Shown here piece by piece: positions 1 through 8,412 of a stretch of 64,000 bases of DNA. This DNA comes from Paenibacillus sp. FSL H3-0469 (GTDB taxonomy: Bacteria > Bacillota > Bacilli > Paenibacillales > Paenibacillaceae): positions 7,705,165-7,769,164 of the forward strand of contig NZ_CP150302.1 of NCBI RefSeq assembly GCF_038051945.1. Reading direction: 5' to 3'. The translations under genes were made by a program, and so were the position numbers. Each line of letters starts with the position of its first letter. Within the stretch, counting starts at the first letter, position 1. The notes under the pieces are model-generated. The model ran no database searches. It was not told the DNA's origin and worked only from the letters and a program-made list of their open reading frames with translations.

Positions 1-1
1 T

Positions 2-436
2 GTCCGGATTGTCATTGTCACCGTGTCGGATGAGATCTCTTATCTGTTCGAAGCGCTTAAGCAGGGCGCGCAGGGGTACCTCCTGAAGAACCTGGCCCCG
101 TCCACCTGGATCGAATATCTGCTGGCAATTGTAAGCGAAGAGGTGCCATTGAGCCGGGAGCTGGCATTCCAGATTCTGAAGGAGTTCGCGGTCACCTCCG
201 TCAAGGAGGAGCGGGAGGCATTAACCGCGCGGGAGAAGGAGATACTGGGCTGTGTATCCTCCGGGTCCACCAATAAGGAGATTGCCGTCACTCTCGGGAT
301 CTCCGAGCATACGGTCAAGAATCATCTCAAGAATATTCTTCAGAAGCTTCAGCTTCAGAACCGCACACAGCTTACCAGATATGCGATGGAGCAGGGACTG
401 GCTTCGCGGGAGCGGGATTTTCCGGGGAAGAGATAG
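2..436 (+). CDS. LuxR/NarL-family response regulator, 3' part
   Basis: The reading frame is open from base 2, before the first in-frame GTG at 23, and begins with VRIVIVTVSDE. This is the end of a receiver domain, so the true start lies left of the window. The stretch FEALKQGAQGYLLKNL matches the alpha4-beta5 region of NarL/FixJ receivers, including the conserved lysine after beta5. A LuxR-type helix-turn-helix follows, from LTAREKEIL through NKEIAVTLGISEHTVKNHL. The product is a DNA-binding response regulator, normally phosphorylated by a partner histidine kinase that is not in view. Its target cannot be told from here. Confidence 0.9.
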   Translation, partial: VRIVIVTVSDEISYLFEALKQGAQGYLLKNLAPSTWIEYLLAIVSEEVPLSRELAFQILKEFAVTSVKEEREALTAREKEILGCVSSGSTNKEIAVTLGISEHTVKNHLKNILQKLQLQNRTQLTRYAMEQGLASRERDFPGKR

Positions 437-494
437 AGCTTAAGATAGCGTAGACAGACCCAATATCCATTATTAGAGAATAGGGGAGATTCCA

Positions 495-1154
495 TTGAAT
501 AGAATGTTTCGCAAAATAGCAGCACTGGCTGCACCGGCAGCCGCCGTACTACTGTTGTTCGCAGCCGTGGCGAGCGCCCACGTAACCGTTAGTCCAGCGC
601 AGTCCAGCACGGGGGCCTGGGAGACGTATACCCTGAAAGTACCGTCTGAAAAAGAAAGCGCCACCGTCCAGGTGGATCTGCGGATTCCGGCAGGCGCGGA
701 ATTTAAGCAATACGAAGCCACTCCCGGCTGGGAGGTAACAGTGGACGGGAATAAAGTAAGCTGGATTGCCAAGGATGGCGGCATTCAGGCCGGACAGTTC
801 CAGCGCTTCTACTTCACAGCCAAGAACCCGGACTCCGCAGGCGATATCGCCTGGGATGCCTATCAGCACTATGCGGATGGCAGCCTCGTGCAATGGTCCG
901 GCGAAGCCGGCTCAGAATCCCCGCATTCCATCACCGCCATCGCTGAAGCCTCCGGCAGCGCCGATGGCGGTCACGGCCACGGTGCCGCAGACATGTCCGG
1001 CTCCGGCACCATGACCATGGACGAGCATCAGGCCATTGTGGACAATGAAGGCGCCAGCACCGGCACCTCGCCGATGCTCTACATTACCCTCGGCATCTCG
1101 CTGGTCTCCTTCCTGCTGGCAGCGATAGCCTTGCTTCGGAGGAAGCAGGAGTAG
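495..1154 (+). CDS. YcnI-like DUF1775 protein, copper-associated
   Basis: The product has 219 residues. It has an N-terminal signal peptide ending in ASA, so the mature protein would start with histidine (HVTVSPAQ). A DUF1775/YcnI beta-sandwich domain covers roughly residues 29-150. A His/Gly/Met-rich linker (GGHGHGAADMSGSG) and one C-terminal membrane helix with a positive tail (LLRRKQE) follow. In this family the N-terminal histidine with a tryptophan binds Cu(II) at the outer face of the membrane, and the extra His/Met linker fits metal binding. The TTG at 495 sits 6 bases after GGGGAG, while ATG 504 is the alternative start. No CopC/CopD partner is adjacent. A strong terminator follows. 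Confidence 0.85.
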   Translation: MNRMFRKIAALAAPAAAVLLLFAAVASAHVTVSPAQSSTGAWETYTLKVPSEKESATVQVDLRIPAGAEFKQYEATPGWEVTVDGNKVSWIAKDGGIQAGQFQRFYFTAKNPDSAGDIAWDAYQHYADGSLVQWSGEAGSESPHSITAIAEASGSADGGHGHGAADMSGSGTMTMDEHQAIVDNEGASTGTSPMLYITLGISLVSFLLAAIALLRRKQE

Positions 1155-1188
1155 GCTGGAGGATTAGGATGGATTGACTTGTATGGAG

Positions 1189-1230
1189 AGAACCCCGCAG
1201 CAGATGTGATTTCTGCTGCGGGGTTCTTTG
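1189..1230 (+). terminator. Intrinsic terminator after ycnI-like gene
   Basis: A perfect 16-bp stem (AGAACCCCGCAGCAGA with its complement at 1212-1227) encloses a 7-base loop and runs into TTTG. It lies 35 bases after the ycnI-like stop codon. Confidence 0.85.
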
Positions 1231-1493
1231 TGGTTGGTATGGGTGCGGCGTTGGCCCGGACTGTTGTCTGTTGCACTATACTGGATGCTGTTTATATAAT
1301 GGCTATTTGTGATAGCGCGGAGAGTGAGGGAATAAGTATTGGATCCCAAGTCGGTTGATTTCCTAAAAAAGGTAGCAAAAAGGCGGCAGAATCGTTAAAG
1401 TGTTTGTACCCCTATATCTTCCAAAATGAGATGACTTTATGAAAATATCTGAATTTTGAAGTTTTAGAAAAATTAATTGAAAGGAGATGCTTA
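1231..1493. other. Non-coding junction into AT-rich patch
   Basis: No gene is supported here. Base composition changes from about half GC to strongly AT-rich near 1340-1400. A short open stretch (1339-1398, LDPKSVDFLKKVAKRRQNR then stop) has no start or ribosome-binding site and could be a leftover 3' end of a gene. AAAGGAGATG at 1480 is the Shine-Dalgarno of the next gene. Confidence 0.5.
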
Positions 1494-1832
1494 ATGTTTG
1501 ATTTTGAAGAATTAAAAAAATGGATTATAGAACACGATATTGAACAAAAAGCATATAAGGGATTTTGGATGAATCTAGAGAATTATAAAATCGAAGAGCC
1601 TAATGAATTTATATGCTATTTTTCTGCATACAAAGGAAAAGAGGATAGAGGGGATTTTGAAGTCGAAATTAAATCAGTATCAATAAATTATAGTAACAAC
1701 TATCCTAAATGTGATTATAATCATGTTATTGTTACAATCCCTGTTAAATATAAAGGGAAAGAAGTTGGATACTATCAACTGCTTTTAAATTTTGATGGTA
1801 CACCTGACGATGATTTTTTTGTAATACACTAA
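1494..1832 (+). CDS. Small acidic protein, putative immunity protein
   Basis: The product has 112 residues. No family is recognised with certainty. The protein is cytoplasmic, acidic and rich in aromatics and lysine, with an alternating beta-strand pattern (YNHVIVTIPVKYKGKEVGYYQLLLNFDG). It ends in an acidic tail GTPDDDFFVIH. This tail resembles LLNLNGEIIDDGLSFE at the end of the broken gene at 1977-2290, so the two may be distant paralogues. AAAGGAGATGCTTA gives a strong ribosome-binding site 6-7 bases before the ATG. Size, composition and neighbours suggest an immunity protein for a contact-dependent or secreted toxin. This is inferred from context, not from a match. Confidence 0.6.
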   Translation: MFDFEELKKWIIEHDIEQKAYKGFWMNLENYKIEEPNEFICYFSAYKGKEDRGDFEVEIKSVSINYSNNYPKCDYNHVIVTIPVKYKGKEVGYYQLLLNFDGTPDDDFFVIH

Positions 1833-1875
1833 TATAGTTAGATTTATCAGTAGCTGTTTTACTGCTTCATGATAA

Positions 1876-1977
1876 ATGAATGAATCTAAATTGAGAATAA
1901 TTTGGGTAGCCGAGAATCCAGAGCGGGAAGCACAACAAGCAGGATTAAAATCCGTTCCAATTAAGGTGGAGAAATAA
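1876..1977 (+). pseudogene. 33-codon fragment, possible toxin C-terminal tail
   Basis: A short frame starts at ATG 1876 with no ribosome-binding site and reads MNESKLRIIWVAENPEREAQ and onward to VPIKVEK, then TAA. The stop overlaps the ATG of the following broken gene (TAATG). In polymorphic toxin loci the toxin tip ends just before or overlapping its immunity gene, so this arrangement is what a deleted toxin would leave. The remainder of such a toxin is absent. It could also be a chance open frame. Confidence 0.4.
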
Positions 1978-2290
1978 TGGGAGTAGAAAGCTTTTATGCT
2001 AAATTACTTGTTAAAGAACAAGAAGGGAATAATAAATCAATATCTGATTTAATAAGTAGGCTTACTGAATTGAATATTAATTGTGTTCCAAGAAATGAAA
2101 ATGAGTTTGAATTAGAGAAGTTTTTAATAATGACGATTTTTCCCTTATTATAAATTACAGGTTTGATAATCCAATTGAATATGTGAATACTACTTTAAAC
2201 GTAATTTTTATGGGGAGATCTTTCGCTGAATATTATATTCTTCTAAATTTGAATGGAGAAATTATAGATGATGGATTAAGTTTTGAATAA
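1977..2290 (+). pseudogene. Frameshifted small gene, putative immunity protein
   Basis: From ATG 1977 the frame reads MGVESFYAKLLVKEQEGNN and onward to a premature stop at 2151. A second frame, one base out, continues FSLIINYRFDNPIEYVNTTL and onward to TAA at 2288-2290. Restoring one T in the T5 run at 2121-2125 joins the halves into about 104 residues (...ELEKFFNNDDFSLII...). The C-terminus (YYILLNLNGEIIDDGLSFE) resembles that of the gene at 1494. The start overlaps the preceding stop, as in toxin-immunity pairs. Either the gene is broken by a homopolymer slip or the base is a sequencing error. Confidence 0.65.
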
Positions 2291-2350
2291 AAGGGAAAAA
2301 AGTATCAGATAAGTCGATACGAGTTAAATGACAATAAATAGGAGAACAAT

Positions 2351-2698
2351 ATGGAGAACCTCAAAGTGCTGTACTTAAATGATACTGAACGTTCAGAATG
2401 GGAGGGCAAGAGCAAAGGGTATAGGAATGATGTTTACGTTAAGGTAGGGAACAAGTTATTTAACATAAAAGTCTATGATATGGTAAGGCTTCAGCAGGAC
2501 TACGAATTAGAAATACAAACATATGGATACTACTCCATTGAACCTAATCTGGTTTTAGTAAAAGATGTGAGCAAAGAGGAAATTGAATTTGTTGTCAGAA
2601 GATTGTTTGAACAGAACTATTTTGAAAATATACAACCAATCGATGATGAGAATATCTATAGTCATTTTGAAAAAAATGCAAATAACGGTGAATATTGA
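2351..2698 (+). CDS. Small protein, putative immunity protein
   Basis: The product has 115 residues and is not assigned to a family. It is acidic, soluble and without signal peptide. The first half looks like beta-strands (NDVYVKVGNKLFNIKVYDMV). The second contains NLVLVKDVSKEEIEFVVRRL, a strand followed by a helix. AGGAG at 2340 lies 6 bases before the ATG. It sits in the AT-rich patch between other small orphan genes. Immunity function is inferred only from that context. Confidence 0.55.
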   Translation: MENLKVLYLNDTERSEWEGKSKGYRNDVYVKVGNKLFNIKVYDMVRLQQDYELEIQTYGYYSIEPNLVLVKDVSKEEIEFVVRRLFEQNYFENIQPIDDENIYSHFEKNANNGEY

Positions 2699-2767
2699 GT
2701 TCATAATTCCAGGTGAAAGCTTTGTCTCTAAACTTGTATCAACAATTCGAACTCATAGGGTAGGTAT

Positions 2768-3289
2768 ATGGAAATAAAAAAAAGAACAATAGTGAGAGTA
2801 TTATTTATCATTATGTTTACTATACTTATCGCTACAATAGTCTTAAAGTATAGTTCATTTGAGCGAAGGATCTTGTTGTTTGAAATGTTTCGTGGGATAG
2901 TTTCTTTGTATGGACTAATTGTAGAGCTTCCTTTGGCATTCGTTCGAAATCGTAATCAGTTAGATAAGTTATGGAAAAGAGTAGTATTATTACCTGTTCT
3001 CATATTTGCAGTATTTAGTATCTGTGTTACTGGGATAAATACATATAATCTGACCAAAGATGTCTTCACAGGATATCTCGTAAAAGTGGTATCCATTATT
3101 GAACGAGAACATGAGTATAGAAGTAGTGACCGTATTTGGGTTAGTGACAATTCTAAGCGTTTAAAGCTATACCTGGCCCCTGGATACGTTAATGTAGACG
3201 TTGGAAAAGCTTATACTTTCCGGGTTTTTGAGAATTCTCATATAGCAATTCCTATTAATAAAGTGGAGCAACCTAATGATGATAGCTAA
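2768..3289 (+). CDS. Membrane protein of unknown function
   Basis: The product has 173 residues. Two clear hydrophobic segments are visible near residues 9-27 (VLFIIMFTILIATIVL) and 73-92 (VVLLPVLIFAVFSICVTGI). A third, weaker one lies at 40-56. The C-terminal 80 residues are hydrophilic and probably exposed. The ribosome-binding site is weak (GGTAGG at 2759). It lies in the low-GC immunity-like patch. Some immunity proteins are membrane-embedded, but no family was recognised. Confidence 0.55.
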   Translation: MEIKKRTIVRVLFIIMFTILIATIVLKYSSFERRILLFEMFRGIVSLYGLIVELPLAFVRNRNQLDKLWKRVVLLPVLIFAVFSICVTGINTYNLTKDVFTGYLVKVVSIIEREHEYRSSDRIWVSDNSKRLKLYLAPGYVNVDVGKAYTFRVFENSHIAIPINKVEQPNDDS

Positions 3290-3416
3290 GGAAGGATCTA
3301 TCTAATAAAAGGAGGAGGGAACGCAGATACAATTAAGACTAGAAAAACTATGGAAGAGGGCACATATAGAAAGAAGCTACTTTAGTCTGGAGAAAATATC
3401 AGACAGATTTATTTTG

Positions 3417-3878
3417 GTGAAAATAGTATTTGATTATGACAAGGTGAAAGATTATTACGGGAGACTAGTATGGTGTTATTATGGTAAAGCGGAACCTCTC
3501 ATTATTTACTTTGATAAAAGCAGGGAAACTTATACAAGTGAAGAAGTTTTGCTCCCTAGTGAGTTGACATTTTTTGTTGACTCATTCTCAGATAAGTACG
3601 TAAATTATCCGCAGATAAGAACCTCAGGGCTTCCCGCTTTATCTTTAACAACAAAGGAAAGGATGAGTGATGACTTTCTTGTTGAGGAAAGAGGCGAGTT
3701 AACAGTGGCTTATAAGGACAACAACATCTATTGCCTATTGAATGCAGGTCAACCTGACGATATTGTACAAGCGGGAGAGAATATTGGTTTTTATTTCTCT
3801 AACAAAATGCTGTCTGGAATTAAGCTGCAGTTAACCGATCATGATATGCTGCTACTCCAGCAGGTCCATTTAATTTGA
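3417..3878 (+). CDS. Small unknown protein; true start may be a non-ATG codon upstream
   Basis: The product has 153 residues from GTG 3417 and is of unknown function. The frame is open further upstream to 3309. A near-perfect Shine-Dalgarno, AAAGGAGGAGG (3308-3318), precedes ATA at 3327 by about 8 bases, while no good site precedes GTG 3417 or TTG 3414. The extension would read IQLRLEKLWKRAHIERSYFS and onward into the annotated start. The likely history is an ATG-to-ATA change, leaving weak initiation at ATA or internal starts. The protein is soluble, with an RMSDDFLVEE segment like SNDFLVAALG in the next gene. Its stop overlaps the next start. Confidence 0.55.
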   Translation: MKIVFDYDKVKDYYGRLVWCYYGKAEPLIIYFDKSRETYTSEEVLLPSELTFFVDSFSDKYVNYPQIRTSGLPALSLTTKERMSDDFLVEERGELTVAYKDNNIYCLLNAGQPDDIVQAGENIGFYFSNKMLSGIKLQLTDHDMLLLQQVHLI

Positions 3879-4417
3879 CTAATACAGATTTATTGAGCGA
3901 GGTGATCCCCATAGCCGCTAACTTCAACATAGTCATCTACTCTCGGGACATCATTGACCCGGATAAATTGTTGAGAATTGTGCGAGACAAGGGTTTTGCA
4001 CCTGCTATCAAACAGATCGAATCAATAAGAAACTGGGAATATGAAGATTCGAGAACTCTCACGATTCAGGGAATGCTGACAGACCCTTTAACCGCTCTTC
4101 TAGAGGAAGGGAGAATTATTCTAATCCAGGGAGAGGCCAAGCTGAACAGGTTTGTAGTGCTTTTGAGCAAGTCGGAAGAAGTGTATGAAACAAGAATTTC
4201 AATCGATACCCGCCATATAGATTACCTGGACGATACTCTGAACGAACGTAACCAGCCCTTCTATGATGCACTATCAAACCTGTTGTTATCTTCCGAACTG
4301 TCGAATGATTTCCTTGTTGCCGCATTAGGTGTTGAAGTGGTGGTAGACTACCATACCGACCCAAACAAGATGATGCGCAATAGCCACAATGTGCTGAAGT
4401 GGGTATTTAAACCATAA
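3875..4417 (+). CDS. Unknown protein, putative immunity-type
   Basis: The product has 180 residues from a TTG that overlaps the previous TGA (TTGA), so the two genes are translationally coupled. It is soluble and acidic with a strand-rich core (FNIVIYSRDIID, EGRIILIQGEAKLNRFVVLL). The C-terminal half contains SSELSNDFLVAALGVEVVVD. No family is recognised. It is followed 14 bases later by the Im9-like gene with its own GGAGG. Base composition is intermediate between the AT-rich patch and the flanking chromosome. Confidence 0.6.
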   Translation: MTNTDLLSEVIPIAANFNIVIYSRDIIDPDKLLRIVRDKGFAPAIKQIESIRNWEYEDSRTLTIQGMLTDPLTALLEEGRIILIQGEAKLNRFVVLLSKSEEVYETRISIDTRHIDYLDDTLNERNQPFYDALSNLLLSSELSNDFLVAALGVEVVVDYHTDPNKMMRNSHNVLKWVFKP

Positions 4418-4431
4418 AGGAGGCTCCCATA

Positions 4432-4659
4432 ATGTCCCTATCCCGACAACAACTAATTGCTCTTGTAACCAAGATCGTGAACGCTGAAGGAACTGAGGCG
4501 GAGCTGGATGAGTGGCTGGAGGTGGTAGCGAGCAATGTGCCTCATCCCGGCGTGAGTGATCTGATCTTCTGGAATGAGCCGGAGCTGACGCCGGAGGAGA
4601 TTGTGGATGCTGCGCTAGGGTATCAGCCGATTGTGCTGCCGCCTCCAATAGAGAACTAG
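4432..4659 (+). CDS. Colicin E/pyocin-type immunity protein (Im9 family)
   Basis: The product has 75 residues. The pattern LVTKIVNAEGTEAELDEWLE - HPGVSDLIFWNEPELTPEEIV matches the E-colicin DNase immunity family. That family has an LVTxIxNA helix, a conserved HPxxSDLIxxP loop-helix that contacts the DNase, and a closing helix starting near xxEIV. Such proteins bind and block an HNH nuclease toxin by occupying an exosite. No cognate HNH toxin gene is present, so this is an orphan immunity gene. AAGGAGGCTCCCATA provides a strong start signal. A terminator follows. This gene is the main reason for reading the 1494-4659 patch as an immunity array. Confidence 0.8.
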   Translation: MSLSRQQLIALVTKIVNAEGTEAELDEWLEVVASNVPHPGVSDLIFWNEPELTPEEIVDAALGYQPIVLPPPIEN

Positions 4660-4669
4660 CTCTGAACTG

Positions 4670-4698
4670 CCTTGCGATTGCTGATCGCGAGGTTTTTT
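4670..4698 (+). terminator. Intrinsic terminator after immunity array
   Basis: The stem CCTTGCGAT / ATCGCGAGG (one G-U pair) with a 5-base loop is followed by six T residues. Confidence 0.8.
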
Positions 4699-4857
4699 CA
4701 TTACACAGTACCCCAATCCCCAAATTCGTCAAGTGTGAAAATGGTGCGCTAATTGCTGACAAAATTCCCGTATAATCAACCGTTTTCTCTCACAGCATCG
4801 GCGAAATCTGCTCTATGATGGAAGCGTTACCAAAGTATGCTTGGGGAGGTAAGGATC

Positions 4858-7800
4858 ATGAGTCGAAAACGTATCCGAAGACTAGGAATACTTGTCCTGC
4901 TGACAGCGATGTCAGGCTCTTTGTTGAACGTTGCTCCCGCTGTAACCCATGCCGCAGCCACTGAAGACTATAGCTGGAACAGTGTGGTTACCGGTGCGGG
5001 CGGCGGTTTTGTGCCGGGGATTATTTTCAACCAGACGGAACCGAATCTGATCTATGCGCGGACGGATATTGGCGGCGCTTACCGCTGGAATGAGGCGGAC
5101 AAGAGCTGGATTCCGCTGACTGACTCGGTCGGCTGGGCGGACTGGAACAAGAACGGGGTAGATGCGCTGGCTACTGATCCGGTTGATCCGGACAAGGTGT
5201 ATATGGCAACGGGCACATACACGAATTCCTGGGACGGCAACGGTCAAATTATGCGTTCCAGCGACCGTGGGGATACCTGGCAGTCTACCCCGCTGCCGTT
5301 CAAGGTTGGCGGCAATATGCCTGGACGTTCAGCCGGAGAACGGCTGGTGATTGACCCTAATAAGAACAGCATCCTGTTCTTCGGGGCGCGGAGCGGGAAC
5401 GGTCTGTGGAAGAGTGTGGACTCTGGCGTGACTTGGTCCAAGGTTACCTCCTTCACTAACGTAGGAACGTACATCCAAGATCCGGGGAATGAGTATCAGA
5501 GTGATATCGTGGGCTTGTCCTGGATTACTTTTGATAAAAGCACGGGCTCTGCCGGACAAGCGACCCAGACGATCTATGTCGGCGTCGCCGATACCGCCAA
5601 AAGTGTGTTCCGCAGCACAGATGGAGGCGCCACCTGGTCTGCGCTGCCCGGCCAGCCTGTAGGCCTGCTTCCGCATCATGGGGAGCTGTCTCCTACCGGC
5701 GATCTGTACATTACTTACAGTGACGGGGTAGGTCCGTATGACGGACACAAAGGCGAGGTCTGGAAATACAACACAACCAGCGGGGTTTGGAAAAATATCA
5801 GCCCTACAACGGGGGCCGACAACTTCTACGGCTTCGGTGGGCTTGCCCTGGATGCCCAGCATCCGAATACGCTGATGGTCGCCAGTCTCAACGCCTGGTG
5901 GCCGGACGAGGTGATCTTCCGCAGTAAGGACGGCGGAGAGACCTGGAGCCGGATCTGGGATTGGGGCTTCTATCCGGAGCGCAACTACAAGTTCGAGATG
6001 GATATCACGGCGGCGCCGTGGCTTAATCTTGGACTGACTTCGAGCTCGCTTGATCCTGCACCGAAGATGGGCTGGATGATGGGGGACCTTGAGATTGACC
6101 CGTTCAACTCGGACCGGATGATGTACGGCACGGGTGCTACGATCTATGGTACGAATAACCTCGGAGCCTGGGACACCGGCGGCAAGGTCAAGATATCCGT
6201 TATGGCTAAAGGGGTAGAAGAGACCGCAGTGCTTGGGCTGATCAGCCCGCCAGCGGGTGCCCACCTGATTACCGCACTTGGCGATGTGTCCGGCTTCCGG
6301 TATGAGGATCTGACAGCGGCACCCGTCAAGTTCCAGACCAGCCCTTCCTGGGCCAGCACGAACAGCATCGATTATGCGGAGCTGGACCCGGCCTATGTCG
6401 TCCGTGTCGGCGGTGTGGACAAAGAGAAATATCCGAACAGCAAGTCGATCGGGATTTCGAATGACAACGGCAAGAACTGGTATATGCCCAATGCGGAACC
6501 CTCCAGAAACGGCAGCACCACGGTAGGCCAGGGCCAGATTGCTGTATCGGCGAGCGGCAATGCGCTGCTGTGGAGCACCTCAGATATCGGGGTCTTTTAT
6601 TCCAAGACCGGGGGCAATGCCTGGACCGCAAGCAGCGGCGTACCTGCCGGAGCGAAGATTGCCTCGGACCGGGTGAATCCGAATAAATTCTATGGCTTCT
6701 ATGAGGGCAAGCTCTATGTCAGTACGGATAGCGGAGCTACCTTCACTGCTACGGCAGCCACCGGCTTGCCTGCCAATAACGTGAACGGCCTGCAGCCCAG
6801 CCAGGCACAGGTCAGTCTTAAGGCGATGCCAGGCGTTGAAGGAGATATCTGGTTCGCCGGCGGGCATCCGCTGGATAAGTACGGCATCTGGCATTCTACC
6901 AACTCAGGTGCCAGCTTCACGAAGCTGAGCAATGTGGAAGAAGCGGACCTGATCGGGTTCGGTAAGGCCGCGCCGGGTGAGAATTATATGGCACTCTATA
7001 CGGTAGCCCAGATTGACGGGGTTAGAGGAGTCTTCCGTTCGGATGACGCCGGAGCCAGCTGGGTGAGGATTAATGATGATAATCATCAGTATGCCAGAAT
7101 TAATATGGCGATTACAGGAGATCCGCGCGTCTATGGCCGTGTCTATCTCGGAACCAATGGCCGCGGGACGTTATATGCAGATCCGGTGAACCCTCCGGCA
7201 GCAGGCTCCGTCATTACGCCGGTCACTGCCAGCTTTGATAAGAAGACGGGGAATCAGAGCGACATTGCAGTGACGATGACCTTGAACGGAAATACCCTGG
7301 ATTCCATCACCAATGGTTCTACTACGCTAACTGCTGGCACGGATTATACAGTCAGCGGTTCAACAGTGACGATCCATAAGGCTTATCTGGCAGCGCAGGC
7401 TGTGGGAACTAGCACATTAAGCTTCCATTTCAGTGCCGGAGCTGCGAAGACCTTAACGGTTACGGTGGCAGATACGACATCAACGGCTAATGATTCAGCC
7501 ATAACACCAGTCACTGCCAGCTTCGACAAGAAGACGGGTAATCAGAGCGACATTGAAATAGCGATGACCTTGAACGGGAATACTTTAGCTTCTATCAAAA
7601 ATGGCCCGGCAGTGTTAACCGCCGGAACCGACTATACAGTGAGCGGATCGGTTGTAACGATCCACAAGGCCTATCTGGCAGCACAGGCTGTGGGAACAAC
7701 CACGCTGAGCTTCCAGTTCAGTGCAGGGGCTGCGAAGACCCTGGCGGTTACAGTAAGCGATACGACAGCGCCGGTGGACGGCGGTCTGAAGGTCCAGATG

Positions 7801-8235
7801 TTCAACAGCAGCACGGCAGCTGCAACGAATGCCCTCAGCCCGCGGATCAAGCTGGTGAATACCGGTACTGCTGCGGTCTCCCTCGCAGATGTGAAGCTCA
7901 GATATTATTACACCAGTGACGGCGAGCAGGCCCAGAATTTCTTCTGTGACTGGTCCCAGATAGGGAGCGCCAATGTGACAGGGACGTTCGTGAAGCTTCC
8001 GGCAGCCTTGAGCGGAGCGGACCATTACCTGGAGCTGGGCTTCACAGCAGCAGCAGGCTCGCTTGCTCCGGGAGCCAGCATCGATATCCAGATGCGGGCC
8101 TCCAAGGTGGACTGGACCAACTATAACCAGTCCGATGACTATTCGTTTAATCCTACAGGTACAGCTCCTGCGGATTGGGCCAAGCTTCCGGCTTACCTCT
8201 CCGGCAGTCTGGTATGGGGGAATGAGCCTTTGTAA
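4858..8235 (+). CDS. Secreted GH74 xyloglucanase with two X2 modules and CBM3
   Basis: The product has 1125 residues from ATG 4858, preceded by GGGGAGGTAAGG. An in-frame ATG at 4837 lies before the ribosome-binding site. A signal peptide (RRLGILVLLTAMSGSLLNV...HAAA) is followed by a GH74 double seven-bladed beta-propeller (about 35-780) with many Asp-box-like repeats (SSDRGDTW, STDGGATW, SKDGGETW, SDDAGASW) and RTDIGGAYRW. Two near-identical X2 modules follow (about 784-870 and 880-965, each opening ITPVTASFDKKTGNQSDI), then a CBM3 (about 976-1125) for binding cellulose. It cleaves beta-1,4-linked xyloglucan outside the cell. The cleavage mode (endo or reducing-end) cannot be decided here. 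It is monocistronic, with a terminator behind it. Confidence 0.93.
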   Translation: MSRKRIRRLGILVLLTAMSGSLLNVAPAVTHAAATEDYSWNSVVTGAGGGFVPGIIFNQTEPNLIYARTDIGGAYRWNEADKSWIPLTDSVGWADWNKNGVDALATDPVDPDKVYMATGTYTNSWDGNGQIMRSSDRGDTWQSTPLPFKVGGNMPGRSAGERLVIDPNKNSILFFGARSGNGLWKSVDSGVTWSKVTSFTNVGTYIQDPGNEYQSDIVGLSWITFDKSTGSAGQATQTIYVGVADTAKSVFRSTDGGATWSALPGQPVGLLPHHGELSPTGDLYITYSDGVGPYDGHKGEVWKYNTTSGVWKNISPTTGADNFYGFGGLALDAQHPNTLMVASLNAWWPDEVIFRSKDGGETWSRIWDWGFYPERNYKFEMDITAAPWLNLGLTSSSLDPAPKMGWMMGDLEIDPFNSDRMMYGTGATIYGTNNLGAWDTGGKVKISVMAKGVEETAVLGLISPPAGAHLITALGDVSGFRYEDLTAAPVKFQTSPSWASTNSIDYAELDPAYVVRVGGVDKEKYPNSKSIGISNDNGKNWYMPNAEPSRNGSTTVGQGQIAVSASGNALLWSTSDIGVFYSKTGGNAWTASSGVPAGAKIASDRVNPNKFYGFYEGKLYVSTDSGATFTATAATGLPANNVNGLQPSQAQVSLKAMPGVEGDIWFAGGHPLDKYGIWHSTNSGASFTKLSNVEEADLIGFGKAAPGENYMALYTVAQIDGVRGVFRSDDAGASWVRINDDNHQYARINMAITGDPRVYGRVYLGTNGRGTLYADPVNPPAAGSVITPVTASFDKKTGNQSDIAVTMTLNGNTLDSITNGSTTLTAGTDYTVSGSTVTIHKAYLAAQAVGTSTLSFHFSAGAAKTLTVTVADTTSTANDSAITPVTASFDKKTGNQSDIEIAMTLNGNTLASIKNGPAVLTAGTDYTVSGSVVTIHKAYLAAQAVGTTTLSFQFSAGAAKTLAVTVSDTTAPVDGGLKVQMFNSSTAAATNALSPRIKLVNTGTAAVSLADVKLRYYYTSDGEQAQNFFCDWSQIGSANVTGTFVKLPAALSGADHYLELGFTAAAGSLAPGASIDIQMRASKVDWTNYNQSDDYSFNPTGTAPADWAKLPAYLSGSLVWGNEPL

Positions 8236-8276
8236 TCTGTAACGCATAGCCAGGGAGGTTCCGGCGGCAGCACAAG

Positions 8277-8317
8277 AACCGGTTGCACATGATGAAACTC
8301 ATGGGCAACCGGTTTTT
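8277..8317 (+). terminator. Intrinsic terminator after xyloglucanase
   Basis: A perfect 10-bp stem, AACCGGTTGC / GCAACCGGTT, has an 18-base loop and is followed by TTT. Confidence 0.8.
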
Positions 8318-8412
8318 GATATGTCAGGATGAAATAAATTGCATAATAAGGGAACCTTCGGCCGGTACCGGACCAATATAGAGTGAAGTCAACTTAGAGA
8401 GGGGAGAGGAAG

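Noticed and set aside
1494..4659. Prophage or integrative element
   Set aside because: No integrase, structural or replication gene and no att-like direct repeats were seen at the edges.
5329..6264. 311-residue open frame on the - strand
   Set aside because: Antisense to the GH74 propeller; no start signal.
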